A stretch of 61,105 bases of DNA from assembly GCA_022340755.1 (NCBI GenBank), contig JAJDNI010000105.1, positions 1-61,105 on the forward strand, in the 5' to 3' direction. A program made the translations under genes and the position numbers. Positions 1 through 8,650 of this stretch are shown one piece after another (positions within the stretch are counted from its first letter, which is position 1; each line of letters starts with the position of its first letter). Below the pieces are notes generated by a model. That model ran no database searches. It was not told the DNA's origin and worked only from the letters and a program-made list of their open reading frames with translations. This stretch comes from Gemmatimonadota bacterium. GTDB lineage: Bacteria > Gemmatimonadota > Gemmatimonadetes > Longimicrobiales > Gaopeijiaceae.

Positions 1-1
1 C

Positions 2-352
2 CGGGTGCTGATCCAGCCCGAGGAGGGAGAGGATCGCACGAAGGTGGGTCTCTATCTACCCGCCAGCGCCGTCGACAACCAGGCCGTCCAGGGCGGGAAG
101 GTGGTGGCGACCGGGCCGGGCAACGCGGTGTCCGCCCCCACCGAGCTCGACGAGGAGCCCTGGAAGATCGGCGCCACGGAGCCGCGCTACATGCCCCTGC
201 AGGCCCGCATCGGCGACTACGCCATCTTCTTCCGCCGTGCGGCCGTCGAGATCACGTTCGAGGGCAACAAGTACCTGGTGGTGCCGCAGGCGGCGATCCT
301 GACGCTGGTCCGCGAGGAAGACGAGGACGACATCGGGCTGCCCTCCTTTTGA
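2..352 (+). CDS. groES: GroES-family co-chaperonin, 5'-truncated by the window edge
   Basis: The fragment opens in frame with RVLIQPEE and continues TKVGLYLP, the start of the first strand and mobile loop of Cpn10/GroES. The later GKVVATGPG and GDYAIFFRRAAVEITFEGNKYLVV match the remaining core strands of the family. GroES forms the heptameric lid of the GroEL folding chamber in the cytoplasm. A GTG at position 5 could be read as a start, but the in-frame arginine codon before it fits the family (DRVLI), so the true start lies outside the window. Compared with ordinary GroES (about 95 residues) there is an insert of roughly 25 residues after the GPG turn and an acidic C-terminal tail (EEDEDDIGLPSF). 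It may therefore be a second, divergent co-chaperonin. No groEL is visible downstream. Confidence 0.85.
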   Translation, partial: RVLIQPEEGEDRTKVGLYLPASAVDNQAVQGGKVVATGPGNAVSAPTELDEEPWKIGATEPRYMPLQARIGDYAIFFRRAAVEITFEGNKYLVVPQAAILTLVREEDEDDIGLPSF

Positions 353-427
353 GACCCGGTAGCAGAGTGCGCTCCTCTCGTGCCCCGTAGGCGCCGGAGA
401 CGGTCGGCGCCCCGTCGGGAGCGCTCG

Positions 428-1912
428 GTGGACCTGAGCCGCTACCGCTCCATCGTCCCCGATTGGCCCCGCTTCGTGGAAGCGTCGTCACGGGAGGAGC
501 CTACCGTCTTCCGGGTGCGGACCGGCCGGATCTCTCCGGACGACGTAGCCGACAGGTTACGGGAGCAGGGTTACCGGATTCATCCGCTGGACGGCATGCC
601 GGGCTTCTTCCAGGTGGACGAGGGTCCGCGTCCGGTGTCGTTCACGCTGGAGCACTGGCTGGGCCTCATCTACGTGCAGCAGGCGTCCACGGGTGTGGCG
701 GCGCCGGCTCTCGGGCCGCGGCCCGGCGAGCGCGTCCTCGACCTGTGCGCGGCGCCGGGTGGCAAGACGACGCACGCAGCCGATCTCATGGAAGATCGCG
801 GGTGCCTGGTGGCCGCCGACGTGAACGAGGCGCGCATCCGGGGACTGCTGGGCAACGTGTATCGCCTGGGGCATCCGGGTGTCCTGGTGGTGTCCGCCGA
901 CGGGCGGGACTTTCCCGAGGGAGCGCTCTTCGACCGTGTCCTCCTGGACGCGCCGTGCTCCGGCGAGGGCACCCTGCGCCGGCGAGGCGGGACTCCACCG
1001 AACCAGTCCGCGTCCTTCCTGCGCTACGTCACCCGCGCGCAGGCTGCGCTCCTGCGCAAGGCGGTGCGTCTCACCCGGCCGGGCGGGACCATCCTCTACG
1101 TGACGTGCACCTTCGCGCCCGAAGAGAACGAGGCCGTGGTGAGCGGCGTTCTCGCCGACGAGCCGGTGGAGCTCGAGCCTGTGGCCCTTCCGGTGCCGCA
1201 CGCCCCCGGAGTGACGGCGTTCGGCGACCTGCGCATCGACCCCAGGCTCGAGGGGGCCGCGCGCATCTACCCGTATCATCTCGATTCGGGTGGTCTCTTC
1301 CTGGCGCGGCTGCGGCGTCTGGACGACGGTGGGGAAGCGGTCGAGGGTGAGGACAGCACAGCGGCGTGGTCACGCGTGCCGCCGGTCTTTCCGGGTGACG
1401 GCATGGAGGCGGGCGAGGCCGAAGGCCTGGTGGCCCGCGGCGTGGACGCCCTGCACGACCACTTCGGAGTCTCCGCGGACGCCTTCGCGGGGATGGGGTG
1501 GATCGCCCGCGGCGGTCGCCTCTGGCTCCATGCCCTCTCGGAGTGGCCCATGGAGGCGTGGGCATCGGGTCCGTGGCGCGCCATATCCGCGGGGTTCCGT
1601 GCCCTGGAGTTCGATACCCGTGGACGGCCACGCCCCACCAACGACCTTCTCCAATGGCTGGGCCGCGCGGTGGGTCGCGGCGTCGTGGACCTGGACACGG
1701 CGGATCTCCAGGCCCTCCTCCGCGGGGACGCGCTGGCGCGCCCCGAAGAGCTCTACGGCTTGCTCGCCCTGCGTTGGTCCGGAGCCGTGCTGGGGCGTGG
1801 GGTGGCGACGGCGGCCGGCGTGAAGAGCGAGATCCCCAAGGCCAGGGGGAAGGACCTGCGCGCCGTGCTCGACCGGGAGACGCCGGTCACTCCTCCGCTC
1901 GAAGACGACTGA
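428..1912 (+). CDS. RsmF/Sun-type RNA (cytosine-5)-methyltransferase
   Basis: A SAM-dependent methyltransferase of the NOL1/NOP2/Sun family, which makes 5-methylcytosine in rRNA or tRNA. Counted from the GTG at 428, the SAM loop LDLCAAPGGKTT lies near residues 104-115. The two family cysteines follow in DAPCSGEG (about C177) and YVTCTF (about C227). The last 170 or so residues resemble the C-terminal RNA-binding part of RsmF proteins. I chose 428 because GGGAG sits six bases before it; an upstream in-frame GTG at 380 would add an arginine-rich leader (PRRRRRRSAPRR) with no visible ribosome-binding site. The 3' end overlaps the convergent Nudix gene by 26 bases. The exact RNA target cannot be told from sequence alone. 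Confidence 0.88.
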   Translation: MDLSRYRSIVPDWPRFVEASSREEPTVFRVRTGRISPDDVADRLREQGYRIHPLDGMPGFFQVDEGPRPVSFTLEHWLGLIYVQQASTGVAAPALGPRPGERVLDLCAAPGGKTTHAADLMEDRGCLVAADVNEARIRGLLGNVYRLGHPGVLVVSADGRDFPEGALFDRVLLDAPCSGEGTLRRRGGTPPNQSASFLRYVTRAQAALLRKAVRLTRPGGTILYVTCTFAPEENEAVVSGVLADEPVELEPVALPVPHAPGVTAFGDLRIDPRLEGAARIYPYHLDSGGLFLARLRRLDDGGEAVEGEDSTAAWSRVPPVFPGDGMEAGEAEGLVARGVDALHDHFGVSADAFAGMGWIARGGRLWLHALSEWPMEAWASGPWRAISAGFRALEFDTRGRPRPTNDLLQWLGRAVGRGVVDLDTADLQALLRGDALARPEELYGLLALRWSGAVLGRGVATAAGVKSEIPKARGKDLRAVLDRETPVTPPLEDD

Positions 1913-2276
1913 CGAACCGGGCGTCGCCCGGCGCCATGGGGAGCGCGGCCATCTCGTCGGGCGTGAACCATCCTACCTCCGAGTGCTCGGTGGGGTGGGG
2001 TGTGCCTTCCACCTCCGCCTCCAGGAAGTGGATCACGAAGGGCGACCCGGGATCCGATTCGGAGCGCAGCAGCGCCCCCACCCGGAGGGTCTCCAGCCCC
2101 AGCTCCTCGGCGAGCTCACGACGGACCGCGGCCTCGTGGTCCTCGCCGTCGTGGACCTTGCCGCCGGGGAACTCCCACAGGCCGCCGTGACGCTTGTGCT
2201 CGGGACGACGGCCGACGAGGTAGCGACCGTCCCACGTGATGACGGCGGCGACGACGGCGACGGGTGGGGTGGTCAC
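1887..2276 (-). CDS. Nudix hydrolase, MutT-like (8-oxo-dGTP diphosphatase type)
   Basis: A 129-residue single-domain Nudix protein. The Nudix box is complete: GGKVHDGEDHEAAVRREL followed by AEELGLE, giving the GX5EX7REXXEEXG metal-binding helix. The preceding GGLWEFPGGK and the short length are typical of MutT, which hydrolyses oxidised dGTP so that it is not used for DNA synthesis. MutT-like proteins also act on other nucleotides, so the substrate is inferred. The GTG start overlaps the TGA stop of the upstream antiporter gene (GTGA at 2273-2276), suggesting translational coupling. Confidence 0.88.
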   Translation of the reverse strand: MTTPPVAVVAAVITWDGRYLVGRRPEHKRHGGLWEFPGGKVHDGEDHEAAVRRELAEELGLETLRVGALLRSESDPGSPFVIHFLEAEVEGTPHPTEHSEVGWFTPDEMAALPMAPGDARFVSRLRAEE

Positions 2277-3604
2277 GCTCCGCTGAGCCCCAGCTCCCGG
2301 GCCCGGGAGGCTGACAGCCGCCCGGTGGTACGGTGGCTTTCGTCGGCATGCATCAGGGAGAGCCGGAACGCCGGCGGGCCCACGATCTGGTTCAGGGCGA
2401 TCATGGCGATGATGACCGTGGCCACGTCACCGCCCCACACGGGGAAGCGGTCGCGCACGATGTTCGCGATGCCCAGGGTCACGCCGGCCTGAGCAAGGAA
2501 CCCCATCCACGCCCAGCGCCGCACCACCGGGGGATCGTGCACGGCGCGCGCGCCCAGCCACGTGCTCCCCGCCAGCGCCAGCGCGCGCACCACCGAGAGG
2601 CCCACCGCGACCGTCCAGACCCGCGGGAGCAGGTCGATGCGCAGGTCCGCGCCCGCCACCGCGAAGAACAGGGCATACACGGGGAGCGCGTTCGCCTCCA
2701 GCGCGCGCAGGAGCCCCGCCCCCTGCCGCGAGAAGTTCTGGACGCAGAAGCCCGCGGTCATGGCGACGAGAATGTGCTCCAGCCCGAGGACGTCGCTCAC
2801 CTCCACGAGGAGAAACGCCGCCACCAGGACCACGATGATGTGGTTCTCGCGCACCCGTCCGAGGTAGAGGGCCAGGACCAGGCCCATGACGACCCCGGCG
2901 CCCACCGATAGCGCGATGGCGAGGAGCACCTCCTTGACCGTGTCGAGCGCGAAGGGCGCCGTGGGGTCGGCCAGCACCGCCGCCAGGGGGATGACGAGGG
3001 CCACCAGGACGAGGACCACGACGTCCTTCATCACGGTGATCCCCAGCACCGTCTCCGTGAGCACACCTCGGGCCCGCTCCTCGGTGATGATGGCGATGGT
3101 GGTGGCGGGCGACTTCGCCACCGCCACCAGGCCGAAGATGAGACCCACGGCCAGGGTCACACCCGGTGGCGTACCCCTGAGGAAGGGCACCATGTCGCGC
3201 CCCCACCAGACGGCCGCCACCACGACGCCGCACACCACCACCACCTGTGCGGCGATGATGGCAAAGATGGCCATGGCGCGTTTCTTCACCGCATCGAGCC
3301 TGAGCTCGCCACCGGCCGCCAGGGCGATGAGGCTGAGCGCTCCTCCGTTGATGAGCCGGAACTCCACGACCGACTCGCGAGGCAGGAGGCCCATGACGAA
3401 CGGGCCCACCAGGATGCCCAGGAGCAGGTATCCGGTGATGCGGGGCAGCTCGACGGCATGGGACACGTGGCCGGCCAGGTACGCCGCCAGCAGCAGGAAG
3501 CCCAGGAGGAACGACTCCCTGCCTTCGGGCATCACCCCGCCCCCCACCTTCAGGATGGCGAAGGTGAGGGCCATGAGCACGGCCAGGGTCATGAGCTTCC
3601 GCAC
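2273..3604 (-). CDS. Cation/proton antiporter (CPA2/Kef-like), membrane protein
   Basis: A 443-residue polytopic membrane protein with about 12-13 hydrophobic segments. LPRITGYLLLGILVGP near the N-terminus is the typical opening of monovalent cation:proton antiporters (Na+/H+ exchanger domain). GLEHILVAMTAGFCVQNFS and the closing ALNQIVGPPAFR are also family-like. No TrkA-type nucleotide-binding domain follows, so it is transport domain only. The GTG at 3604 is chosen because GGAGGA lies seven bases upstream; the ATG at 3592 lacks this. The stop overlaps the Nudix start, and MFS and YfcC-type carrier genes lie upstream on the same strand. The transported ion (Na+ or K+) is not determined. Confidence 0.85.
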   Translation of the reverse strand: MRKLMTLAVLMALTFAILKVGGGVMPEGRESFLLGFLLLAAYLAGHVSHAVELPRITGYLLLGILVGPFVMGLLPRESVVEFRLINGGALSLIALAAGGELRLDAVKKRAMAIFAIIAAQVVVVCGVVVAAVWWGRDMVPFLRGTPPGVTLAVGLIFGLVAVAKSPATTIAIITEERARGVLTETVLGITVMKDVVVLVLVALVIPLAAVLADPTAPFALDTVKEVLLAIALSVGAGVVMGLVLALYLGRVRENHIIVVLVAAFLLVEVSDVLGLEHILVAMTAGFCVQNFSRQGAGLLRALEANALPVYALFFAVAGADLRIDLLPRVWTVAVGLSVVRALALAGSTWLGARAVHDPPVVRRWAWMGFLAQAGVTLGIANIVRDRFPVWGGDVATVIIAMIALNQIVGPPAFRLSLMHADESHRTTGRLSASRARELGLSGA

Positions 3605-3675
3605 GCCGGATTCCTCCGTGGGGTGATGCGGCGAAGGTAGAGCGCGGACGGTTGCGGGGCGAGAAGGAGCCTCCC

Positions 3676-4896
3676 CTACTCCCGGGGGCCCGCCGGCTCG
3701 CCGGGCACCAGAGCCACCAGGAGCACGGCGGCGAGGGCGGCCGCGCCGGCCCCGAAGGCGAAGGGTGCGGCCGGACCCAATCCGTGCCAGGGGCCGATGC
3801 CCTGCCAGAGGAGGCCCGCCAGGAGCGAGGCAGGCAGCCCCACGAAGCCGATGACGGCGTGGTAGCTCCCGTACGCGGTGCCTCGCAGCTCCGGGGCCAC
3901 CAGGTCCGCGATGAGCGCCTTGGCGGCGCCGGTCACCGCTCCGTAGTACAGGCCGTAGGCGATGAACAGCCCCACCACCTGGCCGGTGGTCCGGGCGGCG
4001 GCGAAGCCGAGATAGACCGCGGTGTAGACGGCCCAGGCGCCCAGGACGACCCATTTCCTGGGAACGCGGTCCGCCAGCAATCCCGCGGGGGCGGACACGA
4101 GGGTGTAGACCACGTTGAAGGCGACGAGCATCCACAGGAGGTGGATGACGCCGAGTCCCCGCTCCTGGGCACGCAGGATGAGGAACGCATCCGACGAGTT
4201 GCCGATGCCGAAGATCGCCGAGCAGAGCACGAACGACGCGAAGGGACGCCCCAGCCCCCGCAATTGGATCTTCGGGCCCTTGCGCGGACTCGCCGGGACC
4301 GGGACGTCGCGGGCGAACAGCGCCAGGACGAGCACCGCCAGGAAGGCGGGAGCGAGGCTCCACAGCACGAGCTTGTGGAAGGTGCCCCGCTCCAGCAGCA
4401 GGTCGCGGCCCTGGGCCAGGTACACGACGAGGATCGACACGAGGATGCCCACCACGGCGCCGCCGGTGTCCGCCGCCCGGTGCAGCCCGAAGGCCAGGCC
4501 GCGGCGGGACGCCGGCACCGAGTCGGCCAGCAGCGCGTCCCGGGGTGCGGTGCGCACGCCTTTGCCGACCCGATCGGAGAAGCGGATGGCCGCCACCACG
4601 GGCCAGCTTCGGGCCAGCAGGTAGAACGGCTTCGAGCTGGCCGAGATCGCGTACCCCACCACCGCCAGCCACTTGCGCGCCTTCATGCGGTCGGAGAACC
4701 ACCCCGACCAGAGCTTCAGCAGGCTGGCGGTGGACTCGGCGAGCCCCTCCACCACCCCCACGGCCCACGTGCGTACACCCAGCACGTTGGCCAGGAAGAG
4801 CGGGAGGACGTTCTGCAGCATCTCGCTGGACACGTCGGTGAGGAAGCTCGTGCCCGATGCGACCCAGACGTTCCGGTGAAGCGGGGGGCGAGTCAC
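3676..4896 (-). CDS. Major facilitator superfamily (MFS) transporter
   Basis: A 406-residue protein with about 12 predicted membrane spans. The first loop reads GWFSDRMKARKW, the MFS motif-A region (GXXXDRXGRR), and its counterpart in the second half reads GLLADRVPRKW. RFSDRVGKGVRTAPRDALLADS near residue 110 resembles MFS proteins annotated as YfcJ/permease-like drug or metabolite exporters. The substrate cannot be inferred. The GTG start at 4896 overlaps the TGA of the upstream YfcC-like gene (GTGA, 4893-4896), so the two are probably co-translated. Confidence 0.85.
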   Translation of the reverse strand: MTRPPLHRNVWVASGTSFLTDVSSEMLQNVLPLFLANVLGVRTWAVGVVEGLAESTASLLKLWSGWFSDRMKARKWLAVVGYAISASSKPFYLLARSWPVVAAIRFSDRVGKGVRTAPRDALLADSVPASRRGLAFGLHRAADTGGAVVGILVSILVVYLAQGRDLLLERGTFHKLVLWSLAPAFLAVLVLALFARDVPVPASPRKGPKIQLRGLGRPFASFVLCSAIFGIGNSSDAFLILRAQERGLGVIHLLWMLVAFNVVYTLVSAPAGLLADRVPRKWVVLGAWAVYTAVYLGFAAARTTGQVVGLFIAYGLYYGAVTGAAKALIADLVAPELRGTAYGSYHAVIGFVGLPASLLAGLLWQGIGPWHGLGPAAPFAFGAGAAALAAVLLVALVPGEPAGPRE

Positions 4897-6251
4897 AGTC
4901 CTATCCCGATGCCCACGGCGATGGACACCGCCCCCAGGACGACGAGCCCCAGGTAGAGGGGGATGGAGAAGCGGATCCACTTCTCGAAACGGACCCCCGC
5001 CAGTCCCAGGATGGCCATGAGCGCCCCGTTGGTGGGCGTGATGATGTCGCAGAGGCCCGCGCCGTACTGGTACGCGAGCACCGTGACCTGCCGCGAGAGT
5101 CCCAGCAGATCCGAGAGGGGCACCAGCACCGGCATGGTGAGCACCGCCTGGCCGCTCACGCTGGGCACGGGGACGTGGATGGCGGCCTGCGCCGCCACCA
5201 TGCCGAGAGCCGACGCCATCACGGGCATGTCCGCCAGGGGGGTGAAGAGCCCGTGGACGATGGTGTCCACGATGTGGCCGTCCTGCATCACCACGTAGAT
5301 GGCGCGGGCGAAGCCGATGAGCAGCGCCGCGTACGCCATCGATCGGAAGCCCTTTACGTACGCCTCCGTGGTGCCGCCCACGCCGAGCCCCCCGACGGCA
5401 CCGGCCAGGATGCCCATGATGAAGAACGCCGCCGACAGCTCGTTGAAGTCCCACCCCCACCGCATGATCCCCAGGACGAGGAACACGAACGTGGCGGCCA
5501 CCAACCCCAGGACGACGACATCGGTGCGCCTGAGAGGCTCCTCCTCTTTGGCATCCACCACACGGGCGGGGCCGCGGGTGGCGGCGGCGAAGCGCATGGT
5601 GGCGGCGATCCACAGCGCCAGCGCCAGCACCAGGAAGACGATGCGGAAGCCGGCTCCCGACAGGAGGGGGAGGCCCGCCACCTTCTGGGCGATCTCCACC
5701 TGGAAGGGATTGATGGGGCTGAAGGCCGAGCCCACCATCGCCGCGCCCAGCGACATGGACACCGTCACCACCGGAGTGAACCCCATGGACCGCGTCAGGA
5801 GGAGGAGCGCCGGCACCAGCGCGATGATCTCCTCCTGCATGTTCTCCACGATGCCCCCCATGGCGAAGGCCAGCGAGACGACGGGGATGACCAGGAGGTC
5901 CCGTCCATGCAGCGCCTTGATGAGCCGCCCGATGCCGCGCTTGAAGGTCCCGGTCTCGTCGACGACGGTGAACGCCCCGCCGATGAGGAACACCAGGAAG
6001 ATGACGCTGCCCGCGTCCTCCATGCCCCGGGGGAGGTCCACCACCGCCCTGAACGGGGTCACGGGCGTCTGATCCACGGCGTGATACGTCCCCGCCACCA
6101 CGACCTGCCGCCCCGTGACCTCGTCCTGTCGGCGGTCGTACTCCCCGGCCGGCAGGACGTAGCTGGCGGCCGCCGCCAGGAGGATGCAGCCCGAGAGCAG
6201 GACCAGCGGGTGCGGGACGTGCAGCCACGAGAGGCGACCCCCGCGCGTCAC
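4893..6251 (-). CDS. YfcC/DcuC-superfamily carrier
   Basis: A 452-residue inner-membrane carrier with 11-13 hydrophobic segments, resembling the YfcC group of the C4-dicarboxylate/AbgT-like (DcuC) superfamily. Diagnostic stretches are PHPLVLLSG at the N-terminus, YVLPAGEYDR after the first span, GGIVENMQEEIIALVPALLLLTR mid-protein, and VGSAFSPINPFQVEIAQ. The C-terminal DIITPTNGALMAILGLAGV is also characteristic. Members move amino acids, peptides or short carboxylates. Sitting directly after a secreted aminopeptidase-like enzyme, it may take up released products; this is inference. Both ends join neighbours by GTGA overlaps (6248-6251 and 4893-4896). Confidence 0.85.
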   Translation of the reverse strand: MTRGGRLSWLHVPHPLVLLSGCILLAAAASYVLPAGEYDRRQDEVTGRQVVVAGTYHAVDQTPVTPFRAVVDLPRGMEDAGSVIFLVFLIGGAFTVVDETGTFKRGIGRLIKALHGRDLLVIPVVSLAFAMGGIVENMQEEIIALVPALLLLTRSMGFTPVVTVSMSLGAAMVGSAFSPINPFQVEIAQKVAGLPLLSGAGFRIVFLVLALALWIAATMRFAAATRGPARVVDAKEEEPLRRTDVVVLGLVAATFVFLVLGIMRWGWDFNELSAAFFIMGILAGAVGGLGVGGTTEAYVKGFRSMAYAALLIGFARAIYVVMQDGHIVDTIVHGLFTPLADMPVMASALGMVAAQAAIHVPVPSVSGQAVLTMPVLVPLSDLLGLSRQVTVLAYQYGAGLCDIITPTNGALMAILGLAGVRFEKWIRFSIPLYLGLVVLGAVSIAVGIGIGL

Positions 6252-7315
6252 GAGCCCTCCACCGGCAGCGGGAGGGCTTCGTCCAGGGCCAGGAGGACCA
6301 TCAGCGACGCGCGCAACGCGTTCATGTACTCTCCGGGGTCGATCCTGTCGAAGTCGTCCGTGGGCCGGTGGTAGTCCGGATGGTCTTCCACCCCCAGGTA
6401 CACGAAGGGGATGCCCACGGCGTTGAAGGGACCCTGGTCACTCTGGTTGGTCCAGTCGTCTCCCTCCGGGGCGCCGGGGCGGTCGTGCCCCAGGCGGAGC
6501 TCCACGGGTGAGCGCTCGGCGACCTTCTCCAGGATCGGGCGAAGCGCCGGCGTCTCATGGGCGCCCCCCGCCCAGAGCAGCCCCGCGGTGCGGGACACCA
6601 TGTCCAGGTTCAGGTCCAGCGCGATCCTCGCGAGGGGGACCGGGGGATCCGCGACGAAGGCGCGAGAGCCGCGCATGCCCTCCTCTTCGGCATCGAACTC
6701 GGCCCAGATCACCGTGTGGCGCAGCGGGTGGCCTCGCAGCGCCCGGGCCATGGCCAGGAGGCCCACCGCTCCGGACGCGTTGTCGTCCGCGCCGTTGTAG
6801 ATCTGGCCGTTCCGGATGCCCAGGTGGTCGTAGTGGGCCGACGCCACGATGACCCTCGACCCGGGCTCCGTGCCGGGAACCGACGCCAGCAGGTTCACAC
6901 CGGTGCGCTGGGCGGTGTGCCTGGGCGTGCTCCAGGTGAAGGGATGCTCGTAGCCGTCTCCCAGGGGAGCCATCCCCGCTTCGCGGAGGCGCGCTTCCAG
7001 CCAGGCGCGGGCCTTCGCCGCCCCCTCGGTGCCCGTGAGCCTGCCCTCCATGTCGTCGGCGGAGAGCGTGCGCAGATCGTCGAGGATCGTGGCGCTGTCC
7101 GCCGTCAGGGCGGCGAACGGGGCGAGGGAATCGGGGGAGTCGGCGGAGTCCAGGAGCGCGCGGGCCGAGCGGGTCGCGGCGGGAGCCGAGGCCGGAGCCC
7201 GAAGCGCCGGTGAACCGGAGGCCGTATCCGGAGGTCCGCCGCACGCCCACAGGGTCAGGAGGGCGGCGATGATCGGCGCGCGGCGCCGACAACCGGGGAG
7301 GGTGGAAATATTCAT
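6248..7315 (-). CDS. Secreted M28-family zinc aminopeptidase, probable lipoprotein
   Basis: A 355-residue protein with an N-terminal hydrophobic segment ending in LLTLWAC, a plausible lipobox, followed by a low-complexity Ala/Ser/Pro linker. The M28 catalytic domain carries all expected zinc ligands: SAHYDH (His), NGADDNASG (bridging Asp), DAEEEGM (catalytic Glu plus ligand Glu), NLDMVSR (Asp) and DYHRPTDD (His). It should remove N-terminal residues from peptides outside the cytoplasmic membrane. The ATG at 7315 is chosen because it places the signal sequence at the N-terminus; there is no clear ribosome-binding site. The stop overlaps the start of the YfcC-like carrier. Confidence 0.87.
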   Translation of the reverse strand: MNISTLPGCRRRAPIIAALLTLWACGGPPDTASGSPALRAPASAPAATRSARALLDSADSPDSLAPFAALTADSATILDDLRTLSADDMEGRLTGTEGAAKARAWLEARLREAGMAPLGDGYEHPFTWSTPRHTAQRTGVNLLASVPGTEPGSRVIVASAHYDHLGIRNGQIYNGADDNASGAVGLLAMARALRGHPLRHTVIWAEFDAEEEGMRGSRAFVADPPVPLARIALDLNLDMVSRTAGLLWAGGAHETPALRPILEKVAERSPVELRLGHDRPGAPEGDDWTNQSDQGPFNAVGIPFVYLGVEDHPDYHRPTDDFDRIDPGEYMNALRASLMVLLALDEALPLPVEGS

Positions 7316-7412
7316 GGCCGACGAAGCTACCACGCGAGGCCGCGCCGGGCACGCCGCGGGGGTCCGGCGGGTCGCGGAAGAGCGGGGGTGGAAGGAATCT
7401 CCCGGGCCGGGT

Positions 7413-7443
7413 TTGACTCCCTTCCCGCCGCGACGGATTCTAT
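7413..7443 (+). promoter_or_regulatory. Weak sigma-70-like promoter candidate before the Tat-exported MBL gene
   Basis: TTGACT (7413-7418) is a good -35 hexamer, but the best -10 candidates at 17-19 bases (GATTCT or TTCTAT, 7436-7443) match only about half of TATAAT. It lies about 100 bases upstream of the ATG at 7542, in the divergent region between the M28 peptidase and the MBL gene. The call is tentative. Confidence 0.25.
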
Positions 7444-7541
7444 CGAGCGTTGCCGCACACGTTTGCCCACGCCGGGCTGCGGACGACCACGTCCGAGGGC
7501 GTAGGCCTCCGCCGGCCAACGGATATCCTGGAGCGCATGCC

Positions 7542-8507
7542 ATGTCGGACGCACGCATCTGGTCCCGCCGGGAGTTCCTCGAGCGCACGTCGTCGTGCGC
7601 CGCTCACATGAGCGTGATGGCGGCGGCCTCGCCGGTGCTGGCACGCAGGCTGTGGGCCCGGCAGGAGCGGTTTCCCGTGGTGGCGAGGGAGGCCTGGGGA
7701 CGCATCGAACACGTGGACGACGGCATCTGGGGCATGGTGTCGACGCCGCTCCAGGACCGGACGACGCTGTGCAACGGGGGCATCGTCGCCGGAAAGGCCG
7801 GGGTCGTCGTGGTGGAAGCCTACGGCTCCGACGCCGGGGCCCGCTGGATGGCCGCCCAGGCCAAGGCCCTCACCGGGCGCGTGCCCACGCACGTCGTGGT
7901 GACCCACTACCACTCCGACCATACGACGGGGCTGAGGGGAGCATTCGAGACCCCGGGCGTGAAGCTCCTCTCCACGACGGTCACACGCGACGAGGTGAGG
8001 GACCGCAACCAGAGTCCCCCGGTGGACATCCTGGAAGGGGCCCAGGTGCTGGACGGCCGCCGTCCGTCGGAGATCGACCTGGGGGACCGCTCCGTCGTCG
8101 TCGTTCCCCGGAACGGGCACACGGACTCCGACGTCAGTCTGGAGATCTCCGATCCGCGGGTGATCTTCACGGGCGACCTCGTGTGGAACCACATGTTCCC
8201 CAACTACGTGGACGCCATCCCGTCGCGGCTCACGAAGAACGTACAGCTGCTTCGCCTGTCAGGGGCGGACACGTACGTGCCGGGTCATGGGCCCCTGGCC
8301 GACGCCGCGGACATGGACCGGTATCTGTCGCTCCTCGACGACGTGGAGGCCGCGGCCCGGGGGGCCATGGAACGAGGCCAGAGTGCCGAAGAAGCAGGCG
8401 CCGAGTACGAGCTGCCTGCCGGCCTCGGGGACTGGACGCTCTTCAACCCGGGCTACTTCGCCCGGGCCATCGGCGCGTGGATGAAGGAGCTCGGCGCGAC
8501 GGAGTAG
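7542..8507 (+). CDS. Tat-exported metallo-beta-lactamase-fold hydrolase
   Basis: A 321-residue protein. The N-terminus contains WSRREFLERT followed by a hydrophobic stretch, matching the twin-arginine signal (S-R-R-x-F-L), so it is probably exported folded. The mature part has the MBL-fold zinc motif VTHYHSDHTTG (HxHxDH), NGHTDSDV, FTGDLVWN and PGHGPL, in the order expected for this fold. Such exported MBL proteins are often annotated as SoxH-like or quinoprotein-relay hydrolases; the substrate here is unknown. The ATG at 7542 is preceded by GGAG. Upstream in-frame codons are open but precede the signal peptide and look non-coding. Confidence 0.82.
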   Translation: MSDARIWSRREFLERTSSCAAHMSVMAAASPVLARRLWARQERFPVVAREAWGRIEHVDDGIWGMVSTPLQDRTTLCNGGIVAGKAGVVVVEAYGSDAGARWMAAQAKALTGRVPTHVVVTHYHSDHTTGLRGAFETPGVKLLSTTVTRDEVRDRNQSPPVDILEGAQVLDGRRPSEIDLGDRSVVVVPRNGHTDSDVSLEISDPRVIFTGDLVWNHMFPNYVDAIPSRLTKNVQLLRLSGADTYVPGHGPLADAADMDRYLSLLDDVEAAARGAMERGQSAEEAGAEYELPAGLGDWTLFNPGYFARAIGAWMKELGATE

Positions 8508-8650
8508 AGCACCCGAGCTCCCTGCCGACGCGTGACGCGCTTGTGCCCGGCACCCCCTTCAAGGCGCCGCCGGACGCGGTACTTTTTCTGTGCGGTCCGC
8601 GCCCGCCGCAAGACTCGAGGGCGATGCAGCACATTCCACAAGGAACGGAC

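Noticed and set aside
2273..4768. A continuous 831-codon reading frame that would extend the antiporter far upstream
   Set aside because: The first 390 residues are antisense-like Gly/Arg/Pro-rich sequence lying over the MFS gene. A ribosome-binding site and start at 3604 define the real gene.
3676..6228. An 850-codon frame joining the YfcC region to the MFS gene
   Set aside because: The upstream part is a shadow of the YfcC-like gene in another frame. The GTG at 4896 overlaps its stop and starts the MFS motifs.
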